Below the pieces are notes generated by a model. That model was not told where the DNA came from, searched no databases, and worked only from the letters and a program-made list of their open reading frames with translations. This document shows, piece by piece, positions 11,002 through 21,637 of a DNA stretch of 64,000 nucleotides. The position numbers were made by a program, and so were the translations under genes. The stretch lies in NCBI GenBank assembly GCA_035048815.1, contig JAUCBN010000038.1, positions 15,562,501-15,626,500 of the forward strand, in the 5' to 3' direction. This DNA comes from Abelmoschus esculentus (Eukaryota; Streptophyta; Magnoliopsida; Malvales; Malvaceae). How positions within the stretch are numbered: position 1 is the stretch's first letter; every line of letters begins with the position of its first letter.

Positions 11002-14000
11002 CATATGCTATTTTTAATCTTAATTTTCGGTAAACTGATTTATTATTTAAAAGCTTTACTTCATTTTGTTTATTATTATTAATATTTTCATTCCTACTGT
11101 GATATACATATATTTCTTTTCTTTTATTGGTTTATTTGTTAATATTATTATTAATACGTTATTACTTTATTTTTATTATCATCCTTTATTTGGTTTTTTA
11201 TTATTATTATTATTTTATGTTATTATATTATTATTATCTTTTGTTATTATTATTATTATTATTTAATTTTATTTAGTATTTTATTATTATTATATTTCAA
11301 ATAAATAAAACATAAATAATAAACCCTTAAATGAATAATTAAGCCCCCAAAAAATAATATAACAGTCCATACACAAATCCAATATAAATATATACAAGCC
11401 CATTATACAAATCAAATAATGCTTGAGCCCGTAACCCCAACCCAAATCGGTTATAACCTAGAAACCTTAATCAACCCCCCTTTTGTCCTCTTGTGCAGCC
11501 GGCTGTGAGCCGTTGGATCAGATCTATGATCCAACGGCCACGATCACAAGGAGAAAGCTTCTGGACGCTTGCACGCGCCCCACGCGCATTGACCGCTCAT
11601 CTCCCACGCGCGCGTGCTGAGCACGCGAAAGACCATTCGGTTCCCAGACGACCTCTCGCTTCTCCAGTTGTCGTCCGTTCGATTCCGATCGCCGGCGACG
11701 ATTCTCCGATGGCCTTATCACTCGTCCAGTAGCCACATATGCACAAGAAAATAACCTTGTCAGAATTCGTACACAACTAAGCAGAGAGGCTAACAATTCA
11801 ACAAATACATCAGGGAAATCAGAACAGTCCGACTAAGAATTACAGTGCACAGTGAACAATTTCAGCAGACAGGCGAATACATCCAAAAGAAAAATGACAA
11901 CTTTCTTTCCTTCTTTTATCTTTCATGTAATATTCGGCTATAAAGGCTCATTTTACAAAAATCAATACAAACCAAGTGTTTTAGAGGTATAATTTCTCCT
12001 TTTCGTTTTTTGCATGCATATACAATAAAGCAGGGGTTCCGCTTTTACCTCTTTCGTGTCGATCGAGTCTCCTCTCTGATATTCTTTCGTCGGTGATAAA
12101 CCTTGGCCTTTGCGCCGTTTCGGGTGAGCCAAAATCGAATGAGAGTGGTTCTTCTTTTCCCTTTTCTTCGAACTGAAGGAGAAAACCATTTTCCTCTCGG
12201 TTTTCGAAGTCGAGAAGAGGGGTTTTAATTTCGTTTTGGGTTGTAAACAAGTGTTTTTTACTCCGTTTTTACAAAAAGGAGGAATGATTCGTTTTTGGCT
12301 TTGAAAATAGATGAGAAAGAGGTGTTTTATCTTCTCCTGTACGGTAGAGTACGGTGGCCGGCGTTTGCTTTCCTGAGAAATCCAGAAGAACACCATCGTG
12401 TTCTTGATGTTTCTGGATTCTCAGAAGAACAAATGAGAGAATATTGTTTTCTCTTTGGAGTTTTGGGTTGTTAAAATGATTTTAAAATAAAAAGTTATCT
12501 TTTATACTCGGGGACTAAACTGAAAACGGGCTAATCGCCTCATTAAAACCCTCTGTCCCAATGTATTCATTCAATAGGTCCTTCAAGCTTTTGAAAATCC
12601 CATATTTTAGTCACCAAATCAAACGATTATCATCTTTCAAAATGGTATTTTTAATTAGAGATCCTTGTTCTTGTTTAAGCTTTTAAGCCCTTTCTCACTT
12701 TGAAATAGTGTTTTGAGGGCTCAGAAGTTTTTAAATCCTTGCAATATGGTCATTTTCAGAAGCCTATTTTCCCTATTTTGCATATATCCTTTAAAATTTT
12801 CTTTTATTTTATCCATCCATTTATTTATTCTTGTTTTTTATTTGTGTTACATTTGTTGTCTTATTCATTTTGCATATACCTATTTTATTATATCTTTAAT
12901 TTCCTACACCATGTCTTTTGTATACTTGTCTATTTATTTTTATTCTTTTTTATTATTATTGTCATTTATTCGTGTTTTACTATATTATGTAAATACTTAT
13001 GTCATGCATTATTATTTACACTTTTGATTCATTATATGTATGTTGTACATAATCTTTTATTTATGCTTTTAATTTACCAGGTTATACATGTTTTCATACA
13101 TGGGCATTCCAACTTATCATCTTTTGTTTATATTTATGTCATGTTCGCATCTATTTATTTTATCCTTATAGTGTATGTATTTTATCTTTGTTGTACATAG
13201 TTACTTTAGGATGATCTTTATTTTATTTGTCGCATTTACTTTTTGTATATATTTTTGTTTGGTTTGTTTTAAGTTTCTTCGGTGCTCTTATATGTGTTAT
13301 ACGTCTCCAAATCTCACTTCGATAATTAATGAATTTAATTTTATTGTCTTTATTCGGTCGTAACGGGCCCGTGTTCCAACGCATTGGTCGCGGTGTGTAC
13401 GTTACCTCTGAATAAAGATACGGTAAAAATAAAATTGATTCGAATCTTTAAACAAAAATTAATTTAAATGCCACTTTAATCTAAAAAATCTAAAATTAAT
13501 TAAGCGGTAATTTATAAAGATGCCAATTTGGGGCGGTTTTAAACTCTAAACCCGTTTTTAACCGTAACCGATTCTCGAACCTAAATCATTTCGAATCTCT
13601 GGTTTTTACGGTGTCCGGCCTACCAAAGCGGCCGGTGGCAATTCCACCCTTTTTTAAAATCTTTAAATATTTTCTATCCCTTTCAAATCCTTGCAAATAT
13701 CTTAATCCTTAAGTTTTAAATCCCTAAAATCAGTTTTACCCCTAATCTTTTAAATCTTTTCAATTCCTTTTAACTAGTTCTCAAAATTCCCAATTCACTT
13801 TAATTTAGGATCTTTCAAACCCTAATTTTTAAAATTCCCATTTTTTAAAAAAAACAACCTAAACCCTAATTCCCAATATTTCAAATCAATTTCTAATTTG
13901 AAACCCTAATCCCAAAATTTCAAGACCTAATTCTTCTTTTCAGAATTTCAATCCCTAAATTTCATTTTCATTAGTGACCTTCCTCATACCCATTAATTAT

Positions 14001-14022
14001 TTAGACTTTTAAAGGGTCGCAA
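10768..14022 (+). repeat. 3' LTR (B) of the Ty3 element, 3255 bp
   Basis: Starts TGTAATC right after the polypurine tract and ends GGGTCGCAACA at 14022. It contains a (TA)n run at about 10977-11001, ATT-rich microsatellite sequence at 11130-11290, a GC-rich segment at 11560-11730, long T-rich low-complexity sequence at 12760-13370, a possible polyadenylation context AATAAAGATACGG near 13410 and the conserved block at 13545-13645. Open frames inside are low-complexity and are not called as genes. Confidence 0.85.
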
Positions 14023-16744
14023 CACACGCGCGCCCGCCCAACTCTCCACGCGCGCCCCTTCGAGTGTCGCATGCTCTTCACGCGTGACTCTTCGGATGCA
14101 TCGAACTGTTCGTCTCCTCGTCGACCGTTCGCCCTCCGATGGTGGTCTCCTCATTTTTCCGGTCACTCGTACGATTACCATTACATGCAAAAGAAGCTAA
14201 AAATCATCAGAATCGTACAACCAGTACCGCACCGAATTCCAGAAGGAAAAACACCAAAGAAATCAAAATTTCAGAGCCAAATATACAACAACAACAAAGA
14301 TTTTTCACATGAATTCGGCCAAAAATTATCAGAGGAAAACCAATAGGAATTTTTAGAGATTATTTCTTTTTTCCTTGTAAAAATTCGTTATTTAAACGGA
14401 TTCGAACAACTTTGTAAGGGATCTCTCCCATCTTTTCGATCAATAGAAAACAACCTCATTTTTAGAGGTAAAAAGATCTTGTTTTCCAGTTTTACATAAG
14501 AAAAAGAAAGTACTTTTTCTCTTACCTTCGAAGAAAGCTTTGATCGAGGGCTCTTCCTTCGGTTTCAACTCGGAGTAATCCACAACGGCCTTCGGGTCTT
14601 CGGTGGTGAGTCGATATCGAACCGAGCGTCCTTCCTTCTTTGGATCTTCGAAGTCAAGGTTTTCAAAAACAACTCGTTTTTACCTTTTCTGGGTTTTAGA
14701 ACGAAAAAGGGAAAATTTTGGTTCGTCTAGTTTTCGAAAAAGGATTTTTGGTTTCTGTTTTAACGAATAAGAGGGGTTCCGATTGTGTTTCTGGTAGGCC
14801 AAGGTTTTCAATCGGTTTAGGTTTTAAAAAAGTGGTCATTTTGGTTATCTTTAAAGTCGCTGGCCACCGTGAGCGGTGGCCGAAACCTGGGTTCTACGAC
14901 GGACCATGGTGGCCGTTTTCTGAGTTTGTGAAAAACGTGAAGAACGTTCATCTTTTCTGGGTTTCTTGGATGAGCTTTCAGAGAGAATTCCTCTCTCCTT
15001 TGGTTTTCGGTTTAATAAAAATGGCTAAAGGGGGAGATAAAAAATTTTATTTGTCTTTTATACTGGAGGGACTAAAACAAAATGGGTTTATTACCCTTTT
15101 AAATCCCTCCGTGCTTCATAAAACACTCCCGTAGTCCTTGTGTCTTTCGTTTTCTTTGCAATTTCGTCCCTTTTTCATTGTTAAATCGTTTTTAAGAAAT
15201 GGTTTATTTATTTATGGTCCCTCCGTGCATTATTGCTTACTTCCAAGTCTTTCCTCACTGGAAAATGGTGTCTTGAGGGCCTTGAGATTTTTCAATTATT
15301 TCATTTCGGTCACTGATCAAGTGTTGTTTTCTTTTTGTTTCTGATTTTGTCTTAACATTTCTGTTTTCTTTTATTTTAATACTTTTCAATAATTATTTTA
15401 TTTTATTTTAAGGTCTTTAAACTACTATTTATTCTAATTTAGTCATTGCTTATTGTTTATTTTGTATATTTATATATTTTGTTACATTTATATCTATTTA
15501 TGCCATGCTTTTTATCATCATCTATGCTCATTTTTATTATTTAAGTTGCATTATTTGTTTGTTGTGTATGTTTATTTTATTATGCTTCACATACTTTGTC
15601 ACGCATGCTTTTTATTTATGTATTTTCATTTATTATTCATATATGTATATTTTGTACCTTATGACTTGCTTTCTATACATTTTATTTCTTTATATATATT
15701 TTGTACATATACTTGTTATATTCATCATGTTTTTACTTGTGCATATATGTTACATTATGTCATATTCTTTCACCATGCATTATTACTCATATTTTATTTA
15801 ATGTTTTTATGCATGTATATTATTTTGTACTTTATTTTCATTGTTGCCTATTTACTTTATGTATTTTGCTTATGTTTTTATTTTATGCACTTTAGTTATT
15901 GTTTATGTATTTATTTTGTATGTATTGTGTTGTAATGTATTTTTTTCTCTTAACCCACATCCAACCCTTAATTAATTAATTTATTAATTATATCTTTATT
16001 TGGTCGTAACGGGCACGTGTTCCAACGTAGTGGTCATGGTGTATGCGTTGCCTTCGAATAAAGACACGATAAAAATAAAACTTAATTCGAATACTTAAAC
16101 AAACGTTAATTTAAATGTCACTTTAATCCGGAAAATTCAAAATTAACTAAGCAATAATTTGTAAAGGTGTCAATTTTTGGCGGTTTTAAACCTTAAACTC
16201 GTTTTTAACCGTAATCGACTCTCGAACCTAAATCATCTCGAATCTCTGGTTTTTACGGTGTCCGACCTACCAAAGTAGTCGATGGCGACTCCACCTCTTT
16301 TAAAATTCTTTTCCAACATTTTTTAATCTTTTTTCAAATTTTTAATTCTCGACTTCAAATTCCCCTTTTAAGTTTCAACCTAAATTTTTCAAAATCCACG
16401 ATTTTCTAAGTCTTTTTATGTTAGGTGTTTTCAAACCCTAATTTCTTTTTTTCTTTTTAATTCAATTTCCACTTTTTGACCTTAAATCCCTAATTTTTAG
16501 ACCTAATTTCTCTTTTTCAACTTAAGCCCCAATTTCCAATTTTTCAAATCAATTTTCAGTTTAGAACCCTAACTCCTAATTTTCCGATTTCAATTCCTAA
16601 TTTCTATCCCAATTTCCCCTTTTTGAAGTTAAGCCCTCAATGTTCTATTTTGAGACATTTTAAACCCTAAATTTTCAATCACTTCAAAATTAGCACCCTT
16701 TTCGCCTGATTAATTTTTAATTCGATTTTAAAAGGGTCTCTACA
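14023..16744 (+). repeat. Older related LTR (C), truncated at its 5' end
   Basis: The order of recognisable segments parallels LTR B: a GC-rich start (14030-14160, like 11565-11760), a block near 15260 like 12700, T-rich low complexity at 15360-15950, a block at 15998-16075 like 13352-13430, the conserved block at 16180-16290, and an end AAAGGGTCTCTACA at 16744. It is more diverged from B than A is. The first ~800 bases are absent because LTR B ends exactly where this copy begins. It probably came from an older insertion into the neighbouring gene. Confidence 0.75.
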
Positions 16745-16793
16745 AAAACCATAAAAACCATGAGCTTTGCGGTGATTAAACATGAAATTGTAC

Positions 16794-18475
16794 CTCGGTG
16801 GAGATTTTTTCTGGCTCCCTGGTCCTAGCTATTTGATTATCTGCACTAGAAACAACATTAATTATGAGATCATCATCCTCGTCATCCTCCTCCTCATTAG
16901 ACAGTGAATCCTTGATAGGCTCAATGATATCATTTCTTTCCTTTGCTACAGCAGGCCTGCTAGTGTTGGAAACATTTTCCCTCTCAAAGAGCTTGTTCAT
17001 TACCCAACTCATCATACTAAGCTCTTCATCATTCAAGGCACCACCAATTTCTTCACAACATTTAACTTCTTTTGGTTGCGTAGCATCAAATCGACCAGAA
17101 TGCTCTTCACAATCACAAAAATGAATAGGGAAGGCAGGGGTTTCTACACGTTGGAAACTGTACCTATGCTTTCCAGCCCCACTAAATGGCAACAATTTGA
17201 TTTGCACAACATGTAAGCCTCTCATGATCTCTATGATTTCACCAGAAGCTAACAATAACCAGTAATATAATAAAGTCAAAGACCAATGTTACTCGGATTT
17301 GGATGCGAGCTTCCGATATGGACACCTATCCAATGCTGGTTTCTTGTAAACTAACAATTCCCAATAGTATAAATAACAAAGACCAATGCTGCTCGGGTTT
17401 GGAGGTGAGTGAATGATATAGGTATATAGCATGTAAGTCTCATGATGTCTATGGTTTCAGGGTCAGCTGAAGCTAACAATTCCAAGTAATATAACAAAGA
17501 CCAATATTACTCCGAGTTAGAATGTGAGTGTTCGATATATATATATACAACACTCATTCAATCGAGTCAAGTCAAAAAGGTTTGAGTTAATCAAATTAAC
17601 TAGTACTATCTCACAATTCGAATTTTATTTGAATTTTTTTATGAAATTAAGTCTAGTTGTTCGAGTTCTTGTTCAAATTTAATAATTAACATTGCAGAGT
17701 TGAGGATTCAACCCAAACTTTATTTCAATTACGAGTTTATGAAATTACAATTGAATTGAGTTAAAAAATTTCATTTTTTTAGTTGAATATTGCTCAGTCC
17801 TATCCAACACGAATATCATGTATGTTCATCTTTTATAAATTATTTCATACATTTAAGGGTCAGTTATGTCCGAAAATGAGTTCGGCAATCTGGTTCTTTA
17901 ACCAATAGATTTCAGAAAGCAGTTTGCAATACAAGATTGAAATTTAAACGAGAAAAAAATCTAACCTTTGATAATCTAGGAAAGAAGATCCGAAGATGGT
18001 TATTTTGGGAACCAAGAACCTTGTTTTTCCAATTGAGGCTATCTGAAGAAGATAGCTTGGCTTGATGGCTTCCTTCTTCAGTTTCAGCTAGCGTCTCCTC
18101 CCATTCTCGTTTCAGGCGAGCTAGAAAGTGCTCTTTGGCCTTTTCCAGATTCAGCTTGCCGCCTTTCCAAGCGCAGCCATTATACTGTACTAATTGAAAA
18201 AATAACAAATCAAACCATAAATTTCTAAAGCGGTAACCTAAAAACTACAGTTTCCAAAGATTTCCGACCATGCTAAAAAGCTTGGAGATGGAGTTGGAGG
18301 AAGAGGGGAGTATGTCGACGTAAGCGAAACTGCGGCCTTTTGTCCTTACGATGTCCACTCCTTCCACCGTTCCCACGGCGGAGAATATCTTCCGCAGATC
18401 ATCGCGGCTAACGCTCTGCCCCAAACCTCCTACATGTATTCTTGCTCTACTCGTGGCAGTCGGAGCTGCCGCCAT
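16794..18475 (-). CDS. ROS3: RRM protein resembling REPRESSOR OF SILENCING 3 / NOL8, 5' exons only
   Basis: Minus-strand exon 1 (18475-18269, 69 codons) starts MAAAPTATSRARIHVGGLGQ and holds an RRM with RNP2 IHVGGL and RNP1-like KGRSFAYVD. Exon 2 (18184-17966, 73 codons) reads YNGCAWKGGKLNLEKAKEHF then LARLKREWEE, typical of the NOL8/ROS3 family. Both have GT-AG borders and stay in phase. Exon 3 covers about 17240-16794 (LLPFSGAGKHRYSF, HFCDCEEHSG, then an acidic stretch) and ends at a donor GAG|GTACAA. Its acceptor is ambiguous because the boundary is duplicated; 17248 breaks the frame, a site at GAG|ATCATG keeps it. Arabidopsis ROS3 is an RNA-binding protein linked to DNA demethylation, while NOL8 acts in ribosome synthesis. 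The remaining exons are not in this window: LTR C begins 49 bases into the next intron. The locus is either truncated or has an intron over 16 kb. Confidence 0.68.
17210..17540. repeat. Imperfect tandem duplication spanning an exon edge
   Basis: A unit beginning CATGTAAG and containing GAAGCTAACAAT then CAAAGACCAAT occurs at 17210-17320 and again at 17430-17540, with a partial copy at 17351-17422. The first copy overlaps the 5' edge of exon 3 of the RRM gene; the others lie in its intron. The motif with CTCGGATTTGGATG and CGATAT resembles a dispersed plant repeat. Confidence 0.65.
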
Positions 18476-18529
18476 TGCCGTCTCTGTAATTCTATTTCAC
18501 AGCTTCGCTACTAAAGAAAATTAGGATTG

Positions 18530-19975
18530 TGGGGTTTGGATTTGGGCTCTTTCTGAGTTTGGGCATTGCAATTAAATATTTTTTCTGTCTTATAAATATT
18601 ATTTTTTATTAATTTTTTAAAAATTAATTTTTTAAATTTTTAATTATAATTATAATAAATATTTTAAAGAATTAAATTTTATAAAATATATTTAAAATAT
18701 AATTGATTAAAATTTTTAAAATATATATATTTTATAATTTTATTAATAATAAATTTATAAAAATTATATAATCTGATCTTATGAGAAAACAAATTCAAAC
18801 CTCTATTAAGGATAACGTGATAATCACTCAATGTTGATTTTATATAAGATTTTTATGTCATTTTAAAGTATTTATCGTTAGTTAATCATTTTTATCTATT
18901 TAGGAGTTATTTTGACACAAAATAAAACGTTAAGGGTCAAAATGTTTTAAAACAAAAAAATTAAAAGGACTAAAATGGTTATTTAATCAAACATTAAGGA
19001 TATTTTTAATATTATACCAAAAGTAATTATAATAATTTTTAAACAAATCGTAATTCTAATATTAATCCTAAATGTATTTCAAACCCAATATATCTTCAAG
19101 TAATATGAGCAAATAAAATCGAATAACACCAACCAATCAATTGATCAATTGTGTATGTTCAACAACAATTACAATAGCTTATCAAATATAACCTTAATTA
19201 TATTTTTTTCATAACCGTAATTGTTTAATATATTTGTTATATTTTGTAATATATGTATTGTATACTAATATTTAATTAATAATTTTATTTAAAATTTAAT
19301 TTTTAATTATATATGTAAAATAATAATTTTTGACCGGTGACAATTGAATTTTATTAAAAATAATAGAAAAATTACAAATACAACATAAGAAGAAGGAAGA
19401 TTAAGTCCAGAAAAATTATACAAAAATAAAACTTGAAGTCCAGAAGTGTAAAGAAAAGTAACATTTTTGGTAAGATTAAATATTTATACAAGATGTTTTA
19501 TGAAATAAAAAAAAAGTGACGAGCGGATAAAATAATTATAGTATATTATTTTATTATACAATTTTGATTACATCAATTAACAACCATTAAAAAGAATCAA
19601 ACTTTTTTATAACCACTGATAAATCTAAATCAAAAGAGAAAAAAAAAGTATCATCAATTTTTTTTAAAATTTAAAATATTGAATTATAAAAATAAAATAA
19701 TAAACGTCGACAGTCGACAACTAATATAAAGATCGGTGCCGTCACCGACCGAGCAAAGCAAAGAAATAAGATGTAACCCATCGGTTCTGATCAAAGAAAA
19801 GTGATATAAAAACCCTACGCATATAATGAACAAAATATGTGGGACTAATCACATCTTTGTTTTGCATGCTAAGAGTACCAGCTTTTGATCAAGCCAATGG
19901 TTTATCCACTGGAGTTGCATCTGGTGTTGGTGTGTCTCTGTAAAAATGTAGCTGGATTACTTTTTACCGAAGAAA
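18530..19975. other. AT-rich intergenic stretch
   Basis: Between the start of the minus-strand RRM gene and the end of the proline-rich frame. I see only AT-rich sequence with no sustained reading frame, no clear inverted termini and no RNA gene. Confidence 0.6.
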
Positions 19976-21637
19976 TCATATGTTGGTTTCTCCCTGAGCG
20001 GTATTAGGAGCTTTATCACCTGAAGTAGGTTTGTTTTCTTCTGATATCGGTGGTGGTGCTCCTATTATCGTGCCTGGTATTGCAGCTGATGCATCATGAG
20101 GTGGTGCTCTAATTGATGTGAATGATGGTGCAGCTGGTGCACCAGGAAGTGGTGATGCTATAGGCGTGCGTAGTGTTGCAGCCGTTGCACCAGGAGATGC
20201 TGCTCCGATAGGCAGTCCTGGTGTTGCAGCTGGTGCATCGGGAGGTGATGCTCCTATTGGTATGCCTGGTGCAGAAGAAGGTGGTGCTTCTATTGACATG
20301 TCTTGTTTTGTAGCTGGTGTGCCAGCAAGTGATGCTCCTATTGGCTTGCCTGGTGTAACATCTAGTGAATTGGAAGGTGGTGGGCTAGTTTGCTTGTCTG
20401 GTGTTGCAGCTGGAGGTGGTGCTCCTATTGGCTTTCCTGGTGTAGCATCTGGTGCATTGGGAGGTTGTTCCCCTCTTGGCATGCCTAGTGTCGCAGCTGA
20501 AGGTGGTACTCCTTTTGACGTGCCTGGTGTTGCAGCTGATGCATCAGGAAGTGCAGCTCCTATTGAGGTTCCTGGCGTTGCAACCGGTGCACAGGGTTTA
20601 GTAAAACTCGACTCAACTCGAAAAAACCGATTTTTTTAATTTCGAATTATTTGAGTTGAGTTATTTGAATGATTCGAATAACTCGAGTGAATTTCGAGTT
20701 CGAGTCGGTTTTGAATTTTGGAAGTTAGAATATTTGAAAAACCGAAATTTAATTTTGAAAATTTTACATTTTGGTCACTATTTCATAAATTTTTGAGTTT
20801 AACTCCGATTTAGTCGCAGCTTTTTTTAAATTCATTTTTTGAGACGAACATGAGATTAAGAATAAAACCTATTAATAAAATTAATACTCCTTTGAACCTG
20901 AAAACTTTTAAAAAAATACTATTAGGTCCTAAAATTTTGAAATTTTATTGTTTAACCATTAAATGATAAATATTAATCTATGTGATAATAATTTTCCTTA
21001 ATGTGTACACTAAAAAAAGACCCTAATCTATATAGTACTAACTGTTAAAAGTTTTAGTTAAGTCTCTAAATTTTGGTAAGTTTATATTTTTGTCCCTGAA
21101 TTACAATATAATCTCAATTGTTTGAAATTAAAATGTATCTATATTATGATTTTTGATGATGGATAATTTTTTTTGATTTTATGAATGTTTTATATTTATT
21201 TGTCTTTGATTTTAAGATTGATTGTTCTGAATTATTTTTCAGTAACACTTTCGACCCGATTTTTAATGACATCGTACTTTAATGAAGTAGCATATTACAT
21301 ATAAAAATATCATTATAAATACATTATATATTTTTTTATGACAATTAATTTATTAAATTATATTAAAAATCTTATTTACACGTACAAAAAATATGAAGTC
21401 TTTATCACTTTGAACTATAATATTATAATAATTATAATTAAATTTGTACAAAAATTTGAAACTCGACTCGAGTCAAAAAAATTTCAAATAAAGTTTGAAT
21501 AATAAAATAGAACGTGTCAACTCGAATAATTCAAAATTTTTTTACTCGACTCGATCAAATGTCTAGCCCTACCGATGCACCAGGAGGTGGTGCTTCTATT
21601 AGCATGTCTGGTTTTGCAGCTGGTCCACCAGGTGTTC
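19976..21637 (-). pseudogene. Proline/alanine-rich repeat protein exon, split by a transposon
   Basis: On the minus strand a frame runs from a splice-like acceptor TTTCAG|G at 21637 to a stop at 19976-19978, interrupted at 20592-21571 by an inserted element. The protein is built from degenerate units of about 16 residues around ATPGxPIGAxPPGAP, at least ten copies, ending GDKAPNTAQGETNI. Taking out the insertion and one target copy keeps the frame continuous, so the exon was open before insertion. Such Pro/Ala/Ser/Thr repeats resemble cell-wall arabinogalactan-type proteins, but no signal peptide exon was found and I cannot name the family. The upstream exon was not located. Confidence 0.6.
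20592..21571. mobile_element. hAT-like non-autonomous element, 980 bp
   Basis: Inserted in the proline-rich exon. The ends are CAGGGTTTAG... and ...CTAGCCCTA, an imperfect terminal inverted repeat of hAT type, each followed inward by ACTCGACTC-like sequence. Flanking 8 bp are CCGGTGCA (20584-20591) and CCGATGCA (21572-21579), one mismatch, matching the 8 bp duplications of hAT transposons. The inside is AT-rich without a transposase frame. Confidence 0.72.

Larger units (their letters stand above)
894..14022 (+). mobile_element. Ty3 retrotransposon B, Tat/Ogre type, lacking its 5' end
   Basis: Order on the plus strand: remnant of an upstream coiled-coil ORF, gag, aspartic protease, a stop-rich gap that ends like an intron, RT, RNase H, a second RNase H, integrase, 3' untranslated repeats, polypurine tract and 3' LTR (10768-14022). 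An extra ORF before gag, a second RNase H before integrase and an intron before RT are known traits of the Tat/Ogre lineage. The element's own 5' LTR, primer site and start of ORF1 are missing; inverted LTR A abuts at about 893. Many in-frame stops and two clear frameshifts make it non-autonomous. Confidence 0.88.

Noticed and set aside
11493..11796. GC-rich frames on both strands
   Set aside because: They are in the GC-rich segment of LTR B with no domain and no conservation of frame with LTR C.
12713..13363. Hydrophobic frames that look like membrane proteins, and similar ones at 15453-15935
   Set aside because: They lie in T-rich low-complexity parts of LTRs B and C; T-rich codons read as Phe, Leu and Tyr.
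224..14022. Treating LTR A and LTR B as the two LTRs of one intact element
   Set aside because: They are in opposite orientation, and the primer site next to A points away from gag-pol.
20118..20639. 173-codon Gly/Ala-rich plus-strand frame
   Set aside because: It is the antisense of the proline-rich exon, and its last codons run into the hAT insertion.
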